A stretch of DNA of 64,000 nt, taken from Bufo bufo. Taxonomy: Eukaryota; Chordata; Amphibia; Anura; Bufonidae. Positions within the stretch are counted from its first letter, which is position 1. Every line of letters starts with the position of its first letter. Below the pieces are notes generated by a model that was given only the letters and a program-made list of their open reading frames with translations, ran no database searches and was not told where the DNA came from. Below, in pieces: positions 45,613-56,942 of the stretch. A program made the translations under genes and the position numbers. The stretch covers positions 183,290,156 through 183,354,155 of the forward strand of contig NC_053395.1 in the NCBI RefSeq assembly GCF_905171765.1. Reading direction: 5' to 3'.

Positions 45613-46925
45613 TTAGTCCAGCGGATCTTCAATGACAGCTAGCAGGGTGCACTCCAAGTATGCCACCACCTGCTGGTTCAGGTTCTGCTGTATGTCTAGC
45701 TGCTGGTGAGTAGTTTCTTCACTATGCGGGTGAAGAAAACTGCTCATCAGCGACTCTAGACTATGCTGCTGCTGATGGAGCTGGTACTGCTCCCAGCGCC
45801 CCCCCCCCCCCTCCAGAAGCCATGGCAGTCGAACGTGAGCGCAGTGGGCCCCCCGGTCAGACCTGCGAGAGGATGGACGATGGCACAGATAGGCAACGGC
45901 CAATTGACTACATAGGATGTCTCTATAGTAGTTCAGTTTGTCCTCCCTCTCAGCGGGTGTAAAAAAGGCCCCCATTTTGGACAGGTAGCGAGGGTCTAAC
46001 ATGGTGGAGAACCAGTAGTCATCCCTCTGCTGAATGGTGACAATTCGGCTGTCACTACGCAAGCAAGTGAGCATGCATCAGGACATTTGCGCAAGTGACT
46101 CAGAGGGACTCCCTGCCTCCATCTCCATTGCATACTGTCACAGTGTGTCTGGGTCATTTGCCTCGTCTTACTCATCTCCCTCTTGCTCCTCCGGCTGCTC
46201 CTGCTCCTCCTCTCCTGTCACCTATGTAGAAAAACCACCCAACACTCTGCCCTGACTGACTGCTACCGCCACTGCCTCCGTGCACCCCTGCACCACTACT
46301 TTCCGGACCGATAGGCTCCTGCGAAGCAGGTGGTCTACCCCGGGCACGATTGGCTCCCGACCTCCCACTGCTGCCACTCTGCTGACTCCCGGCCACGCTA
46401 CCGACTTGCTGGCTCCACCACTGACTCACGCGCAGGCTGCCACCCTTTTCTCCCGATGATGATGAAGCCCCTTCGTCACCCGGCTCACAATTGCGATCGT
46501 ACTGTCTGCACGTCACTGATGTCCTCCTCAATGGTCTCTGAGCCAGGAGCCTGATCGCTCGCAACACCAGCTCCCACACCACTCTCCTCATCACTACTTT
46601 TCCGCCTACCCGAGGAAGCGGCGGATGTCTCCTCCGGAACTTGGCTGGGCAGTAGCTGCTGACTGTCCTCTAGTAGCTCATCTTCCCTGTATAGTGGAGC
46701 TGAGCCCACAGCATATAGTACTTCTCTGGCTGAAGGAACAGAAAAGAACAGAGGCAGGTTGAGGACAGGCGAGGGCACAGAGCCTGCTCCCGGGCCATGA
46801 CAACTAAGGGTTGTGTCTGACGAACCCACCGACTTTTGGCTGGGGGTGTCTGATGTCACTTGCGATGAAGTCAAAGATCGAGTCAACCATTCAAGAACCG
46901 CTGGGTTGCTGGTCAAACTCAAGAC
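45613..46925 (-). pseudogene. hAT-like transposase remnant, minus strand
   Basis: 45613-46074 reads SDSRIVTIQQRDDYWFSTMLDPRYLSKM, matching the hAT LDPRYK region and aligning with WVATYVDHRYKHKM of element 1, although on the opposite strand relative to the shared ends. Upstream on this strand, 46172-46594 and 46485-46922 are overlapping Ser-, Gly- and Glu-rich frames without a recognised domain. The BED finger, the PTRW segment and the C-terminal dimerisation region were not found, and a run of C at about 45799 disrupts the frame. Non-functional. Confidence 0.7.
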
Positions 46926-47084
46926 ACGACCGCTAGGAGCTCAGGCCTCTCGAAGTGACCCCTGCGGCAACGCCCCCTTACTCTGCTGCGACTTGTGCCT
47001 GCGCCAGAAACATTTAGGCCTGTGCAGGGCCTGTCACTTCTCTGTTTGACATAATGTTAGATCAAATAAGTAAATAAAAAGGAA

Positions 47085-48095
47085 ATTAATAATTGCTAAA
47101 AAGGGCTGTAATTTTCTCACTTCACCACACAACGGCTAATAAGCCCTTTTTCCCCACTAATACACGCCAAAAAAAGTCTTTAGAATATATAACTGCAGCC
47201 GTGAACGGCAAATAATATTTTTTTTGCCACTAATACACGCCAAAAAGGGCTGTAATTTTCTCACTTCACCACACAATGGCTAATAAGCCCCTCCCCCCCA
47301 TACATGACAAAAAAAGGCTTTAAAACATATAACTGCGGCCATGAAGGGCAAATAAAGTTTTTTTTTCCACTAATGCATGCCTAAAAGGGCTTTAATTTTC
47401 TCACTTCACCACACAAAGGCTAATAAGCTCTTTTTCTTTTCCCCAAATAATACACGCCAAAAAAAGGCTTTAGAACATATAACTGCAGCCGTGAAGGGCA
47501 AATAAAGTTTTTTTTTTTGCCACAAATACACGCCAAAAAGGGCTGTAATTTTCTCACTTCACCACACAACAGCTAATAAGCCCTTTTTCTTTTCCCCCAA
47601 TAATACACTCCAAAAAAAGGCTTTACAACATATAACTGCAGCCGTGAAGGGCAAATAATTTTTTTTTTTGCCACTAATACATGCCAAAAAGGGATATAAT
47701 TTTCTAACTTCATCACACAATGGTTAATAAGCCCCTTCCCCCCCCCCCACTAACACACAACAAAAAAAGACTTTAGAACATATAACTGCGGCAAATAATA
47801 CTTTTTTTGGTCACTAATACACGCCAAAAAGGGCTGTAGTTTTCCCACTTCACCACACAAAGGCTAATAAGCCCTTTTTTTCCCCAATAATACATGACAA
47901 AAAAAAGATTTAGAACATATAACTTCTGCCGTAAACGGCAAATAATATATATTTTTTTGCCACTAATACACGCCAAAAAGGGCTGTAAATTTCTGACTTC
48001 AACACACAACGGCTAATACGCCCCTTTTTTCCCCCACTAATACATGACAAAAAAAGGCTTTAGAACATATAACTGCACAGCACAAGGGCTAATAA
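47085..48095. repeat. dimeric tandem array (about 145 bp) in hAT element 2
   Basis: Two half-units alternate: one has AAAGGGCTGTAATTTTCTCA and CACTTCACCACACAA, the other AACATATAACTGCAGCCGTG and GGCAAATAA. About seven dimers. Element 1 carries mainly the second type in the equivalent place. Confidence 0.88.
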
Positions 48096-48566
48096 GACCC
48101 CAATAACAAGAACGGTTTGCTGGAATTACAGAGGTATTGCAAACCTAAAATGAGCAGAAGTATAATGGCAATTTCAATCTGCAGTCCGTGCAGCAAGGTG
48201 TAATATGATTGTTCCTATTACCCAGGCTGTAAACTCCCCTACTGAACCCTGTTCTACTTCAATACTGTGGAATAATTACTCCCCATCCTTTCTCCACACT
48301 TCTAATGCGCTTTTCACTGAACCTCTATTGAGCAAAATATATGTTTTCAAGTCTTTCGTAGCACTGTCCCTAGCGCCTGCTAACGTCGGATCGAATTCCA
48401 CTTTGTCAGCTTCGATTCTCTCATCTCTACTCGCAGTGTGCAGTACAGCAGACTAAAATATCCTCACTTGTCTTACCCTAAACATGGCTCATGTATATTT
48501 TTATTTTTCTGGCTGTCACCGTTATGGTGGATACTGGGGTTCTTAGTGGAGGTCTGTCACAGTTAA

Positions 48567-48950
48567 AGGGTTATTGCCATCTGGACAATTATGTCATATC
48601 CACAGGATAGACAGGATATGCCATAATTGTCCAATAGGTGTAGGTCCTACCTTTGGGACAGGACGACAGGGCTCATATCTCTAGAATTGGAGATCCTCTG
48701 GTGGCCACTGTGAAAGAAGAGGTAGCCACACATGCACACCTCTCTCAATTTACTTCTATGGGATTTCCAAAAATAGCCTGCTATTTTCAAAAGCGCCATA
48801 GTAGTGAATGGATAGAGATACGCATGCTTGACCACCTCTCCCTTCACGGCAGCTGTAAAAAAGGGCCCCATTCTCAAAATATGTCCAGGTCCCCGAGATA
48901 TGACTCAAACCTATTGGACATTCAGGGCATATTGTGTGGATGTGCTATAA
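48567..48950. mobile_element. piggyBac-like MITE fragment
   Basis: TTAA at 48563-48566 followed by AGGGTTATTGCCATCTGG. The right end was not found. Confidence 0.5.
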
Positions 48951-48952
48951 CT

Positions 48953-49190
48953 AGTGTTGGTCGAGCACCAAAGTGCTTGTGTGCTCGAGTAGAACACTTT
49001 CTGATGCTCGGGTGCTCTACAGAGCACCCGAGCACAATGGAAGTAAATGGGAGAACCCGAGCATTAAACCAGGCACCCCCTGCTCTGAAGAGGGGAGGGT
49101 GTCGGGACTCTAGTTCATCTTAGGAGTCCCTGCTCTGACTCCATATATAGCTATTTCCATATATGGAGTCAGTGCTTGGGGACACCCAGT
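48953..49190. mobile_element. end fragment of a hAT-like MITE
   Basis: CTAGTGTTGGTCGAGCACC begins a palindromic stretch with GCTCGGGTGCTCT and its inverse. No second end. Confidence 0.45.
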
Positions 49191-50280
49191 GTATTTAAAT
49201 CTAATTTAGCCTCTATTTCTGAAAAGTTTCTATAAAACCTTTTTTATATTAGGTATTATATCAGACTCAATACAGTCACATCCTTACTTATATAGTCACA
49301 AGACCAATTTATTAGCGCCTAGTGTGTCGACAATAGCGCAACGCGTAAAACTATTTATGGAAATGACTTTTACATGTAAAAAGACAAATAATTACACTAC
49401 AAGAAGCAAACACATAAAATATAATAGTTGCCCGTTCATCTATTACATTTCTGTAGTTAGAGAAACGGCAGCACACGGGGTACGAGAGCCAGCAGGAACC
49501 CGGCTCAGCCATCCCCAGCTTTATTTATGGACAATCACACTTACACACACCCCGCTGCTGCAATTTAATTTCATAACAATCTGGAGATAAATCGCTTTTC
49601 AAATTTAACATATATGTATAGTTCTTAAAAGAGAAGATTGATCATACAACTTAATGTATTCTTTCCCGATTACTCACAGCATGACCCAAAGAGATGTCCA
49701 TTTATTCAAGAAGAATAAAATACGCCACAAACAAGGCATCGTAATCCGTTCTCCAGACTGTGTATGCATGTAAAAAAAACACAGACGTCTTCAACCCTGC
49801 AATAAATCCAATTAGCAGGTCTGATAGAACGGTCATGGACTAAACAGCAACATTTGTTCACACATGAGTGGTTGTCATATCGCAGGATGACCAGAGCATG
49901 ACTTCATTACATCACTATGGGAAACAAGCCAAACACTCTCTACAAAGGTACAACTTGAGGCTCCTGGGCCCTATGAACCCCTACCTTTGCCTATTAATAA
50001 TACTGGTGTCCTCGTATGTGGCTAAGGGTCCTTGTGGTTCCTTAGGTGCAGAAGTAGCAGTCACTACTCTGCAGGATCATAACTACATCATGCTGGGCAC
50101 CATCACACACTTTTAAATGGGAGCAGCCTACCATGTATTGGCTCCCAGTTCAGATCCCAGACCCCTAAATCAGACATCAGCTCACAAAATATGAAAAAGA
50201 CATAGGCATTTACTTACCTCCTGTCTTCAGTACCAGGCCCACAAGGAAGTTTTCTACAACAAGTTGTGTGCTGTGGGAAA
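49191..50280. other. no gene recognised
   Basis: About 1.1 kb with only unsupported short frames. Confidence 0.4.
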
Positions 50281-50282
50281 TA

Positions 50283-51078
50283 CACTGATGAGCAAAAGGG
50301 TAACAATGTTTTGAACTTTTTGACTTTCAGGCTCCATATCTTACCATCCACTACAGCTTTGAACATGAGACTACCATAATTTTATAGACATTCGGCTTGG
50401 CTATCTCATACATAAATTGGACTTGCAACTATTTAGCATATGATTAGTTATGCTGATTCTTGTCATGTAACTGCATTGTTACTGTTTTGCTCCTGATGGT
50501 GAAACAATCTTTTTCTTCTTGTATACTACAAATTACAACCTGTTCTCACATTCCCTAATAGCTCAGTGTGTTATTATGTTGATTCCCAAGTGAAAGGTGA
50601 CTGGTTCGATTCCAGGAGCAGCTATGAAGAAGATTTCCCAAGAAAAGAAAAACACCATCATCCAGCTCATCGATAGCGATATCTCGGCCAAGAAAATTGA
50701 CAAACTGAATCATGTCAGTGCCATAACGGTTGGAAGAAAATGGAATTAGGTCAGTCCATTCATTCCAAAGCCAAGAGGTGGACATCCAGGAAAAATATTG
50801 GAGTCAACAAGTCGGCTCATCACAAGGTCTATCAGTTCTGGTGTGACAAACACGGAAGTGGAGGTTGCTTGTAATAGTGAGATCATAGATGTCCATGCAG
50901 GCACCCTGCGATGTGCATTACACAAGTCTGGAATGGTGGCCTGAAAAAAGGTGAAGAAGATTTGACTTCAATATTGTCATAAGAAGCATTGCTCAAGTTT
51001 GCAAAAAAGTACGAACAGTGGACAGTAGAAGATTGGAAACAGGTGATTTGAAGCGATGAGATGAAAGTCAATAGACTG
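50283..51078 (+). pseudogene. Tc1/mariner relic, 5' part (split by a LINE)
   Basis: After a TA at 50281, an element end CACTGATGAGCAAAAGGG. The transposase begins at ATG 50624 (KKISQEKKNTIIQLIDSDIS), a Tc1 N-terminus, with several stops. It reaches the SDEMK region near 51060 and is then cut by an insertion. The remaining 3' part is at 54396-54880. Confidence 0.8.
50559..50628 (+). other. tRNA-like sequence in the Tc1 leader
   Basis: TAGCTCAGTGT (50559-50569) fits a Pol III A box and GGTTCGATTCC (50603-50613) an exact B box. CTGG and CCAG form a T-arm around TTCGATT. The acceptor stem is not complementary, so this is not a functional tRNA gene. It ends at the transposase ATG (50624). Confidence 0.55.
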
Positions 51079-51773
51079 CAAGAATCGACAAATCCTTTAC
51101 CAGTTGGAAACATGACATAGTGGATTGAGAGACCTCACATGTGAAGGAACTTAGTTACACTTGGTGATCCACAGTTGTTAGTCCCAGAGACCAACTTATA
51201 CAGCTGAAATGGCTACATAGGGTATACTATATGCCTAATAGACCGTTTCAGATGTGTAAACTGCCTAGTCCACGATGTGGACATGATAGGAACGGCTTCT
51301 TCTATATTCAGAGCTTCTGGGCAGAGGTTCACTAAAAAACACTAAAACTGGCTTCCCAGATGTTTGCACACCGATGACGAGTCTTTTAGGGCTAGTTAAT
51401 GATGTTTTACCTGTTACAGGAAAATATGGTTCCCAGCCAGAGCCTCAGTCTGACGACCACACAAATATATTGTATATACTGATATTATTCAGGGAGATTC
51501 ACCCATTGAGTGTTATCAGTATGGCCAGAAGCCATTAGGTCATTGTGACCCTTGTTAGCATATCATAGGCAGGAAGGGCACATTGTAAAAGCAGTTGGAC
51601 AACATTCCCTTGGCCAACAGATTAGGAAGATATTTGGGTGGTCATAGGGTGGAGTCGATGGTGGGGGCTGAGACACAGGAACATATAGGCTATGTGAAAC
51701 TTGGGCTCTCTCTCTTTCTGCCACCCCCTGTACCAACAGCACTTCAGGAGCCAGCTAAGTTATATGTGTGCTT

Positions 51774-51793
51774 ATGTGTGTGTGTGTGTGTAT
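51774..51793. repeat. TG microsatellite
   Basis: About ten TG dinucleotides in the unclassified DNA before the Tc1 element. Confidence 0.8.
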
Positions 51794-51904
51794 GTATATA
51801 ATATCCCAGTGTGTATATAGATATTTGTAGTCTGCAATTGTATTCAATTATACGTGTTTAGAGATGTGTAGATTATATATGCTATTTATGCATGAGTCTC
51901 TATA

Positions 51905-53467
51905 CAGGGAGTGCAGAATTATTAGGCAAGTTGTATTTTTGAGGATTAATTTTATTATTGAACAACAACCATGTTCTTAATGAACCCAAAAAACTCATTA
52001 ATATCAAAGCTGAATATTTTTGGAAGTAGTTTTTAGTTTGTTTTTAGTTTTAGCTATTTTAGGGGGATATCTGTGTGTGCAGGTGACTATTACTGTGCAT
52101 AATTATTAGGCAACTAAACAAAAAACAAATATATACCCATTTCAATTATTTATTTTTACCAGTGAAACCAATATAACATCTCAACATTCACAAATATACA
52201 TTTCTGACATTCAAAAACAAAACAAAAACAAATCAGTGACCAATATAGCCACCTTTCTTTGCAAGGACACTCAAAAGCCTGCCATCCATGGATTCTGTCA
52301 GTGTTTTGATCTGTTCACCATCAACATTGCATGCAGCAGCAACCACAGCCTCCCAGACACTGTTCAGAGAGGTGTACTGTTTTCCCTCCTTGTAAATCTC
52401 ACATTTGATGATGGACCACAGGTTCTCAATGGGGTTCAGATCAGGTGAACAAGGAGGCCATGTCATTAGATTTTCTTCTTTTATACCCTTTCTTGCCAGC
52501 CACGCTGTGGAGTACTTGGACGCGTGTGATGGAGCATTGTCCTGCATGAAAATCATGTTTTTCTTGAAGGATGCAGACTTCTTCCTGTACCACTGCTTGA
52601 AGAAGGTGTCTTCCAGAAACTGGCAGTAGGACTGGGAGTTGAGCTTGACTCCATCCTCAACCCGAAAAGGCCCCACAAGCTCATCTTTGATGATACCAGC
52701 CCAAACCAGTACTCCACCTCCACCTTGCTGGCGTCTGAGTCGGACTGGAGCTCTCTGCCCTTTACCAATCCAGCCACGGGCCCATCCATCTGGCCCATCA
52801 AGACTCACTCTCATTTCATCAGTCCATAAAATCTTAGAAAAATCAGTCTTGAGATATTTCTTGGCCCAGTCTTGACGTTTCAGCTTGTGTGTCTTGTTCA
52901 GTGGTGGTCGTCTTTCAGCCTTTCTTACCTTGGCCATGTCTCTGAGTATTGCACACCTTGTGCTTTTGGGCACTCCAGTGATGTTGCAGCTCTGAAATAT
53001 GGCCAAACTGGTGGCAAGTGGCATCTTGGCAGCTGCACGCTTGACTTTTCTCAGTTCATGGGCAGTTATTTTGCGCCTTGGTTTTTCCACACGCTTCTTG
53101 CGACCCTGTTGACTATTTTGAATGAAACGCTTGATTGTTCGATGATCACGCTTCAGAAGCTTTGCAATTTTAAGAGTGCTGCATCGCTCTGCAAGATATC
53201 TCACTATTTTTGACTTTTCTGAGCCTGTCAAGTCCTTCTTTTGACCCATTTTGCCAAAGGAAAGGAAGTTGCCTAATAATTATGCACACCTAATATAGGG
53301 TGTTGATGTCATTAGACCACACCCCTTCTCATTACAGAGATGCACATCACCTAATATGCTTAATTGGTAGTAGGCTTTCGAGCCTATACAGCTTGGAGTA
53401 AGACAACATGCATAAAGAGGATGATGTGGTCAAAATACTCATTTGCCTAATAATTCTGCACGCAGTG
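51905..53467 (-). mobile_element. complete Tc1/mariner element, DD37E type
   Basis: TA at 51903-51904 and 53468-53469. Inverted ends CAGGGAGTGCAGAATTATTA and the complement of CACTGCGTGCAGAATTATTA. 1563 bp, with an intact minus-strand transposase at 52233-53249. A second internal AATTATTAGGCAACT near 52101 matches one near 53273, giving double end motifs as in Tc1 elements with direct repeats in their ends. It sits inside the LINE and is the youngest layer there. Confidence 0.95.
52233..53249 (-). CDS. Tc1/mariner transposase, DD37E, intact
   Basis: 338 residues, uninterrupted, normal length for Tc1. It would bind the inverted ends and insert at TA in the nucleus. An N-terminal paired-type DNA-binding region includes TLKIAKLLKRDHRTIKRF at about 25-42 and a second helix set around 60-110, with the basic segment GRKKRVEKPRRK between. 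The catalytic residues are present: Asp144 (LWTDEMRVSL), Asp237 (FMQDNAPSH) and Glu275 (NPIENLW). There are 37 residues between the second Asp and Glu rather than the classical 34. The Gly-rich box GGGGVLVW is at 176-183. The frame starts MGQKKDLTGSEKSK, a typical Tc1 start. Confidence 0.97.
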   Translation of the reverse strand: MGQKKDLTGSEKSKIVRYLAERCSTLKIAKLLKRDHRTIKRFIQNSQQGRKKRVEKPRRKITAHELRKVKRAAAKMPLATSLAIFQSCNITGVPKSTRCAILRDMAKVRKAERRPPLNKTHKLKRQDWAKKYLKTDFSKILWTDEMRVSLDGPDGWARGWIGKGQRAPVRLRRQQGGGGVLVWAGIIKDELVGPFRVEDGVKLNSQSYCQFLEDTFFKQWYRKKSASFKKNMIFMQDNAPSHASKYSTAWLARKGIKEENLMTWPPCSPDLNPIENLWSIIKCEIYKEGKQYTSLNSVWEAVVAAACNVDGEQIKTLTESMDGRLLSVLAKKGGYIGH

Positions 53468-53469
53468 TA

Positions 53470-53900
53470 TGTACTAATGGTCAGGTACTGGATGTGAGTT
53501 AGGTAGAAGAGTAGATCCAGTAGAGAGTATATTGGTGGACTCTGGATATACTTTATATACATACACATTATTAGTCACATTTGCTTAGCATCCAGGGAGG
53601 GCAGGAACGGAGGCAGCTGTGAGTGGTGGTGTCCTCTATGTATTGTGTTATTTGTAGTGTCTGTATCTTTATGTATAATGCCCATTGCTTTGTCATCTCT
53701 ATGTTATCAGTAAGCTATTTTTATATATAAGTATCTGCGAGGGTTGTATGTTACTCCTGAAGTATATGAAGGACTGGAAGGGGTGTATATAATACACAAA
53801 ATAAGCGAGCTATATAGGAAACAAAGACAACAGTCTAGGAACAGAATAAAAGGGATGGAATAAAGAGGTAGACATAAATTTCCAATAAGCAAAATCTCCC
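53470..53900. other. unclassified insert within the LINE
   Basis: With 51500-51904 this is foreign to LINE ORF2. No end pair was identified; it could be an LTR or LINE fragment. Confidence 0.3.
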
Positions 53901-54395
53901 CTTTATCAATTCCCACTAAATACGGTAGACGATTGTACAGATTACTTCTGTATTATGCAAGAAAAACCATTCTTCTGAATTGGAAGACCCCCAAAATTCC
54001 CACCAAACAGCATTGGATACAATTAGTCAACTCCGATCTAGAACTATAAAAGCTTGTCTATGAGCATTGGGGAGATTAATGACCGTTTCCTTAAAATTTG
54101 GGATCCTTGAATTAGCGCTTATATAGTAATACCTTTGATGAGTAGGATTCTTTTCTCAGGTCCTGTGGGGGGTTGAATGTTTTGATGTATTGTATGACAG
54201 ATTGTGGTTGGTGCATTTCTGTATTGTATACCTAGAACTCTGCTGTCGCCTCCTTAAATCGGTGTTATTTTCTATCCTGTATTGTGACATTGTCTTGTTC
54301 CAGTAGAGTTCACGAAACTACACCCAAGAGTGTGCTGTCTGTTAATTGTTATATCTTGAAGTTTTTGTACTCTTTAAAAGACACTATTAAAAAAA

Positions 54396-54880
54396 AGTCA
54401 ATAGACTGGGCTATGATGGGTGCAAATGGATCTGGAAGAAACAAGGGAAAAGGAGACTAACAGATCGAGAAATTGAAGGAACTGTCAAGTTGAGTTGAGG
54501 AACCCTGATGATACAAGACGAGTTACTTTGTACACTCGAGTACTATGGGTATGAAAAGGGCGACATAGTGTTCCAGTAGGACAACTACTCGAAGCATATG
54601 TCGAGATTGGCAAAGAAATGGTTCAACGACAATGAAGTAGAGATGCTGGATTGGCCCCCACAGTCCCCAGACCTCAACCCAATCGAACACTTGTGGATAC
54701 AGTTGAAGAAAAAGCTGTATTCGTACCCAAGTGAGTCGACCAGTATGCACCAACATTGCAAACGTGTAGAAGAGACCTGGGAATAGATTTCGGTCGAGAT
54801 ATGCTTGAATCCGATTGAGGGAATGTCCTGAAGGATTCAGGCAGTGGACAAATAGGTTGCCACTCAAACTGCCTTTGACA
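54396..54880 (+). pseudogene. Tc1/mariner relic, 3' part
   Basis: Continues the transposase cut at 51078: CKWIWKKQGKRRL, DNYSKHMSRLAKKWF and LDWPPQSPDLNPIEHLW, with DD34E spacing. Stops fall within it. Together with 50283-51078 it is one element split by the LINE. The right end was not located. Confidence 0.85.
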
Positions 54881-56139
54881 GGGCAGAGGACAAAATCTGC
54901 TATTCAATTAAAAGAATGCTCTAATCTGGGCTCAATGGGTATGTGGTGGTGCACTTCAAAATTCTACTTTGGGTGCCAAGAGATCTTGTCCGCCCTAGCC
55001 CTATTTAATAGCTTTTATAAATTTGGTGAAGAACCTTAGATGAAAAGATGGCTTTGAAATGGGACCACATTATTTTCCAGTGAGACAAGGTCTAGTGAAG
55101 AATAAATATGGACGTTTGAGGTGGACAATTTTCAGCAGAACTCATAAATGGTTAAATTTTGGCTCACATTATGTTCTGCAAATGATCACGTCTATTGTGT
55201 TCTGTTGAGTTCACAGCAGTAGCTCTGGAAATCAGCAGGAGTAACATTGCTGTCGGCATGATACAGTAATGATGTTCTAAATGAGCTGATATCATTAACC
55301 ATTATTGTCCTGAATTTACTGCTAGGAAAGGTGATCGTAATTAAAAGAAAAAAATCTCCACACTGTCCAATTACTGCAGAAGAGGTGCACAGATGTCCTT
55401 TTAATGAACTTTTCTCAAAATAATTTATTAGGCAGCATACGGATCTGGTGCCTTGTGTAGGTAGTGGCCGTATATAGGAAGAATCACAAGAGTGATCATA
55501 CATAATTAACACGGCATGGCTTCAATGATTCTACTGTAGTATCATTTTTGCAGAATAAGACTGTCCTGTGCTGGATTCAAGATTTGGTCAACCAGAAAGG
55601 AATTAGCACTTTTCATTCTAGGTTAATTAAATGGAGCATGTTAGAAACATATCATTATGTGAGCTTAGAAAGGATATAAAACTTCTGCATTAGCATTGCT
55701 TATGGCTAATAATTAAAAAAGACAACATAAGCGTCAGTTCCATCATCCCAGTTATGATATGAATAAAGACAATTAGTTGTAGATCTTCTGAAAATTAGAA
55801 TTTGTCAATTATTACCAATCACTGCCTGGGGAGGCATAAAATTGACAATTAAAATACAGTGCATGTAGTACCACCTGTATGCACCAGGTGGCGAAGTGGG
55901 ATTCTACCTGGGGAACTGCCTATGGATGAACTCTTTTTTTCATGGTCTTTGCCCATAAGTGAGTCTGCTGAGTACATTACCAGCTGTATAACCTACTGAC
56001 AGTATCTGGAAATACATCAGGAAAATAGTTCTACACCTACATCTGCAGGTCAGTGGAAAAACTGAATACGATGCAGAGAACAGTAAAAATGTAATGCCAA
56101 ACATTCACATATTTCTTATTAAATACATGGGTGACGGAC
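54881..56139. other. no gene recognised
   Basis: About 1.2 kb. The beginning may be the degraded 3' end of the Tc1 relic. Confidence 0.4.
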
Positions 56140-56392
56140 AATTTACTTTATGTACTTATATAGCTCTGCTATATTCCACAGCGCTTTACAGACAGTAGTG
56201 TCAAGCTGTCCCCAATGGGGCTCACAATCCAAGTTCCCTATCAGTCTATCTTTGGAGTGTGGCAGGAAACCCACGCAAACATTGGGGAGAAGATACAAAC
56301 TCCATGCAGATGTTGTCCTTGGTCGGATTCGAACCTAGGACCCCAGCACTGCAAGGCACCAATGCTAACCACTGAGCCATTGTGCTGCCCAT
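56140..56392 (-). repeat. tRNA-derived SINE
   Basis: On the minus strand the head is GGGCAGCACAATGGCTCAGT, with A box TGGCTCAGTGG (complement of 56369-56379) and exact B box GGTTCGAATCC (complement of 56325-56335). A body follows with ATGGAGTTTGTATCTTCTCC and GCGTGGGTTTCCT, shared by several vertebrate SINE families. Pol III would transcribe such elements and a partner LINE mobilise them. Which family is not resolved. Confidence 0.82.
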
Positions 56393-56940
56393 GTCAGTGT
56401 TATCCAAAACATTCCAGAACTGTAAGGGTTACATAGCATCATAAATCAATATGATGTTATGCAACCCCCTCAGTGCTGGGAGGTCAGGACAGGAGCCGCC
56501 GCACACCCACACAGCGAGTCCAATGAGTGGGACACACTCGTTCGAAAGGGGCCTTATCCATGTCCAATTCCTCCTAAAAAATGGAATCAGACTGATTAGA
56601 TCGTTGTCTCAGTTTCTCTATGAATAGTGGATGCTGGAGAATAAAAACAACTTCCCATATAAGAGGGTAATCATGAAAGGGCTTTTCCGGGAAAATCACT
56701 GACGGCCCATTAGGTGTGATAAGTGGGTTCTGAGCTGCGACCTCCACCACTCAGCAGTAAAAAAGCACCATGGTTCTCCTGTGAGCTCAGACTCAGTGTA
56801 TCCAGGTACAGGGCCTCCAGGCACAGTGCCTCATCCATAAGTCTGGCTGTGCCTGGTACTGCATCTCAGAGTCAGACCCTCACTGATTACAAATTGATGC
56901 CCTATTCTTATATCCATCAGAACATACACTTTGTAAAATA
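56393..56940. other. no gene; probable MITE debris
   Basis: AAAGGGCTTTTCCGGGAAAA at 56677 resembles the TTAA-MITE interior seen at 42281. No paired ends. Confidence 0.35.
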
Positions 56941-56942
56941 TA

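Larger units (their letters stand above)
43307..48429. mobile_element. 5.1-kb hAT element 2, related to element 1
   Basis: TAGAGCTGAGCGAATTTCTC on the left and TCATCTCTA on the right, with CTTGCAGT (43299-43306) and CTCGCAGT (48430-48437) as the 8-bp duplication, one base different. Terminal regions match element 1. The interior differs: a 51-bp array, a transposase remnant on the minus strand, and a dimeric array. It lacks the Harbinger MITE seen in element 1 and so shows its empty site near 43757. Confidence 0.88.
51079..54395 (+). mobile_element. L1/Tx1-like LINE insertion, 5'-truncated, itself interrupted
   Basis: AAGTCAATAGACTG occurs at both borders (about 51065-51078 and 54398-54411), a LINE-style target duplication. 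The insert ends in an A-tail after CACTATTAAA. Conceptual translation with stops gives KWLHRVYYMPNRPFQM near 51190, a long gap, then YYARKTILLNWKTPKIPTKQ near 53955 and WIQLVNSDLEL, as at the L1/Tx1 ORF2 C-terminus. 51500-53900 is further inserted DNA, including the Tc1 element at 51905. Confidence 0.78.

Noticed and set aside
56325..56390. tRNA gene on the minus strand
   Set aside because: Boxes A and B fit but the continuing body is a SINE, and the acceptor stem is not formed.
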